Below are positions 62,880 through 64,000 of a stretch of DNA of 64,000 nucleotides, piece after piece. The stretch is from Sporofaciens musculi (GTDB taxonomy: Bacteria; Bacillota; Clostridia; Lachnospirales; Lachnospiraceae). Where the stretch lies: assembly GCF_009830285.1 (NCBI RefSeq), contig NZ_WUQX01000001.1, positions 2,046,501-2,110,500 on the forward strand, in the 5' to 3' direction. The position numbers and the translations under genes are program-made. Each line of letters begins with the position of its first letter. Position 1 is the first letter of the stretch. Below the pieces are notes generated by a model, which was not told where the DNA came from, did not search any database, and saw only the letters and a program-made list of their open reading frames with translations.

Positions 62880-63068
62880 CTACTTTAGCCCCGCCTGCTT
62901 TAATATTGCTTGCTCTAATCCTTTTTTCATGGCCTGTGAATGATAAGGAACGATTACCTGTTTTCCAGTTTCGGGATTCCTTAATTTTACGTGGGAACCG
63001 TTTTGACTGACAGCTATAAAACCATTTTGCTTCAACATTTTAATGATTTCCTTTGGTGTTAATGGCAT
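62880..63068 (-). CDS. hicA: HicA mRNA interferase toxin
   Basis: A 62-residue dsRBD-like RNase: PLTPKEIIKMLKQNGFIAVS, then QNGSHVKLRNPETGKQVIVP with the catalytic His in GSHVKLR, and a C-terminal helix. Size and motif are typical. The start follows GGAAAGGAGATTCAATAG. It is first in the hicAB operon, under a consensus promoter with an operator palindrome. Confidence 0.93.
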   Translation of the reverse strand: MPLTPKEIIKMLKQNGFIAVSQNGSHVKLRNPETGKQVIVPYHSQAMKKGLEQAILKQAGLK

Positions 63069-63099
63069 CTATTGAATCTCCTTTCCTTATCATGTATTT

Positions 63100-63128
63100 A
63101 TTATAATACGTAATATTACGTGTGTCAA
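63100..63128 (-). promoter_or_regulatory. hicAB promoter with a 14-base operator palindrome
   Basis: On the minus strand, TTGACA (63123-63128), 17 bases, TATAAT (63100-63105). The spacer contains the perfect palindrome ACGTAATATTACGT (63108-63121), well placed for repression by HicB or the HicAB complex. Confidence 0.8.
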
Positions 63129-63245
63129 TAACTTAACATCTCTTAACAATTCCTTAATATATTGAAAAATTTACCAATAAGTGATAAAATTATTTATGTA
63201 CCAGCAGACACATTTTGATTAATAAGGGGCAAAGGAGGAGTTAAA

Positions 63246-64000
63246 TTGCAAAGAATAAGAAGATTCCTGGTACTTACACTTCTTGTATGTCTTGGCGCGA
63301 CGCTGCCGGACATAATGAGTCATGCAGAGGAAATGTCAGGGGAGCAGACATCTGCAGGATCAGGATTAGAGGATGAGAACTCTCAGCGTCTGGATGCGGT
63401 TACGGCTATGGATGAAGCCGGTAACATTTTTGAAGTGGACGAGGAGGGAGGAGAGCTTAACGATCCAGGGATTGCCGCATATTCACGGGACATTTCTGTG
63501 AAGGTGGTCAATTTCCGGACAAAGGGCAATGCAGTTACAAATTATACGGAATATAAAACAGGGGCGGCAGGCTATACCAACGGCGCATATGGCGCGGATG
63601 CCGCTTACCTTGGGACGAACGGCGGTAAGGTTCGTTTCATGCTGTCAGGCGTTGTGGGGGAGGTGTCCGCAGACGAGGTCCAGGTGGTGGATTTTTCAAA
63701 TGCCAAGTCGATTAGTTATTATGCCGTGGAGGGAGGAAGGCTGCGCCATTATATTACTCAGGACATGTCGTTAGAAAAGCACGCCACTTCTCTGGATAAC
63801 GGCAGCGCGCCTACATACCTGCAGGCAGGGGTAACCTATTATAGCTATGACGGACATTATTTCTATACAGATTATGGAACTATGATAGGGGATTACCAGA
63901 ATGAGACAAGAGCAGCTTCTGTGAATTCGGGAAATCCCTATTACAACTATTACCAATATCTGCCGTTTCGCAGCAGAACCTCATACAGCGGGCAAGAGCT
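63246..64000 (+). CDS. secreted glucosaminidase-like protein, 5' part (runs off the window)
   Basis: The frame starts with TTG at 63246 after AAAGGAGGAGTTAAA and stays open to the end (251 codons). Residues 1-28 form a signal peptide (RIRRFLVLTLLVCLGATLPD, cleavage near SHAEE). Then come an acidic linker and a beta-rich region: KTGAAGYTNGAYGADAAYLG, VTYYSYDGHYFYTDYGTM and YYNYYQYLPFRSRTSYSGQE. The last pattern is the lead-in seen in Lachnospiraceae N-acetylglucosaminidases (mannosyl-glycoprotein endo-beta-N-acetylglucosaminidase domain). The catalytic domain would lie beyond the window. Confidence 0.65.
   Translation, partial: MQRIRRFLVLTLLVCLGATLPDIMSHAEEMSGEQTSAGSGLEDENSQRLDAVTAMDEAGNIFEVDEEGGELNDPGIAAYSRDISVKVVNFRTKGNAVTNYTEYKTGAAGYTNGAYGADAAYLGTNGGKVRFMLSGVVGEVSADEVQVVDFSNAKSISYYAVEGGRLRHYITQDMSLEKHATSLDNGSAPTYLQAGVTYYSYDGHYFYTDYGTMIGDYQNETRAASVNSGNPYYNYYQYLPFRSRTSYSGQE

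Overview
The window looks like chromosome from an endospore-forming Clostridia, most likely Lachnospiraceae. The evidence is a spoIVA gene, strong AGGAGG-type ribosome binding sites, moderate GC in the core genes with AT-rich inserted patches, a one-polypeptide purL, an enterobacterial-style pyrB-pyrI pair, and LexA boxes of the GAAC-N4-GTT(T/C) type. The species cannot be named from the sequence alone.

Layout. At 1-8.8 kb a membrane-anchored protein is followed by a two-gene ABC transporter (ATPase then permease, minus strand). A 6,040-bp integrative element has split the ATPase gene exactly inside its Walker A motif. The element carries an AraC/GyrI-type regulator, a PUA-like protein, a convergent type I toxin-antitoxin locus, a 5'-truncated clpP, a YjbR/MmcQ protein, a UPF0175/PIN toxin-antitoxin pair and a large serine recombinase next to its right end. 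From 9 to 24 kb there are housekeeping genes (queH, argH, asd, ppk1, topB, mgsA, a DUF1015 gene, ugd, a SleB-like hydrolase), interrupted by an IS110-family element with a frameshifted transposase. From 24 to 36 kb lie glgB, a TetR regulator with a 64-bp tandem duplication at its 3' end, an apparently SOS-controlled radical SAM plus DUF4130 cassette, a nuclease-helicase fusion and purL. From 36 to 42 kb there is a signalling cluster: a PilZ protein, a hybrid histidine kinase, a REC/HD-GYP/PAS/GGDEF regulator and an Hpt protein. From 42 to 64 kb come gdhA, two tRNAs, a MerR-MATE divergent pair, a LexA-boxed Y-family polymerase with a YolD partner, aroD, spoIVA, a moaB-like gene, rnhA, a GH13 enzyme with an unusual tail, RNase P RNA, pyrIB behind a U-rich leader, pheA, a DUF815 ATPase, an AT-rich decayed island, hicAB and the start of a secreted glucosaminidase-like gene.

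How parts work together. Two separate loci (26.96 kb and 47.24 kb) share one promoter design: consensus -35 and -10 with a LexA-type box inside the spacer and another just after the -10. This links the poorly understood radical SAM/DUF4130 cassette to DNA damage control alongside the Y-family polymerase. The PilZ, kinase, HD-GYP/GGDEF and Hpt genes would together make, break, sense and relay around cyclic di-GMP. Removing the serine-recombinase element on paper restores a perfect Walker A codon sequence, so the host ABC transporter is off while the element is present. Three toxin-antitoxin loci (two in the element, one hicAB) are present.
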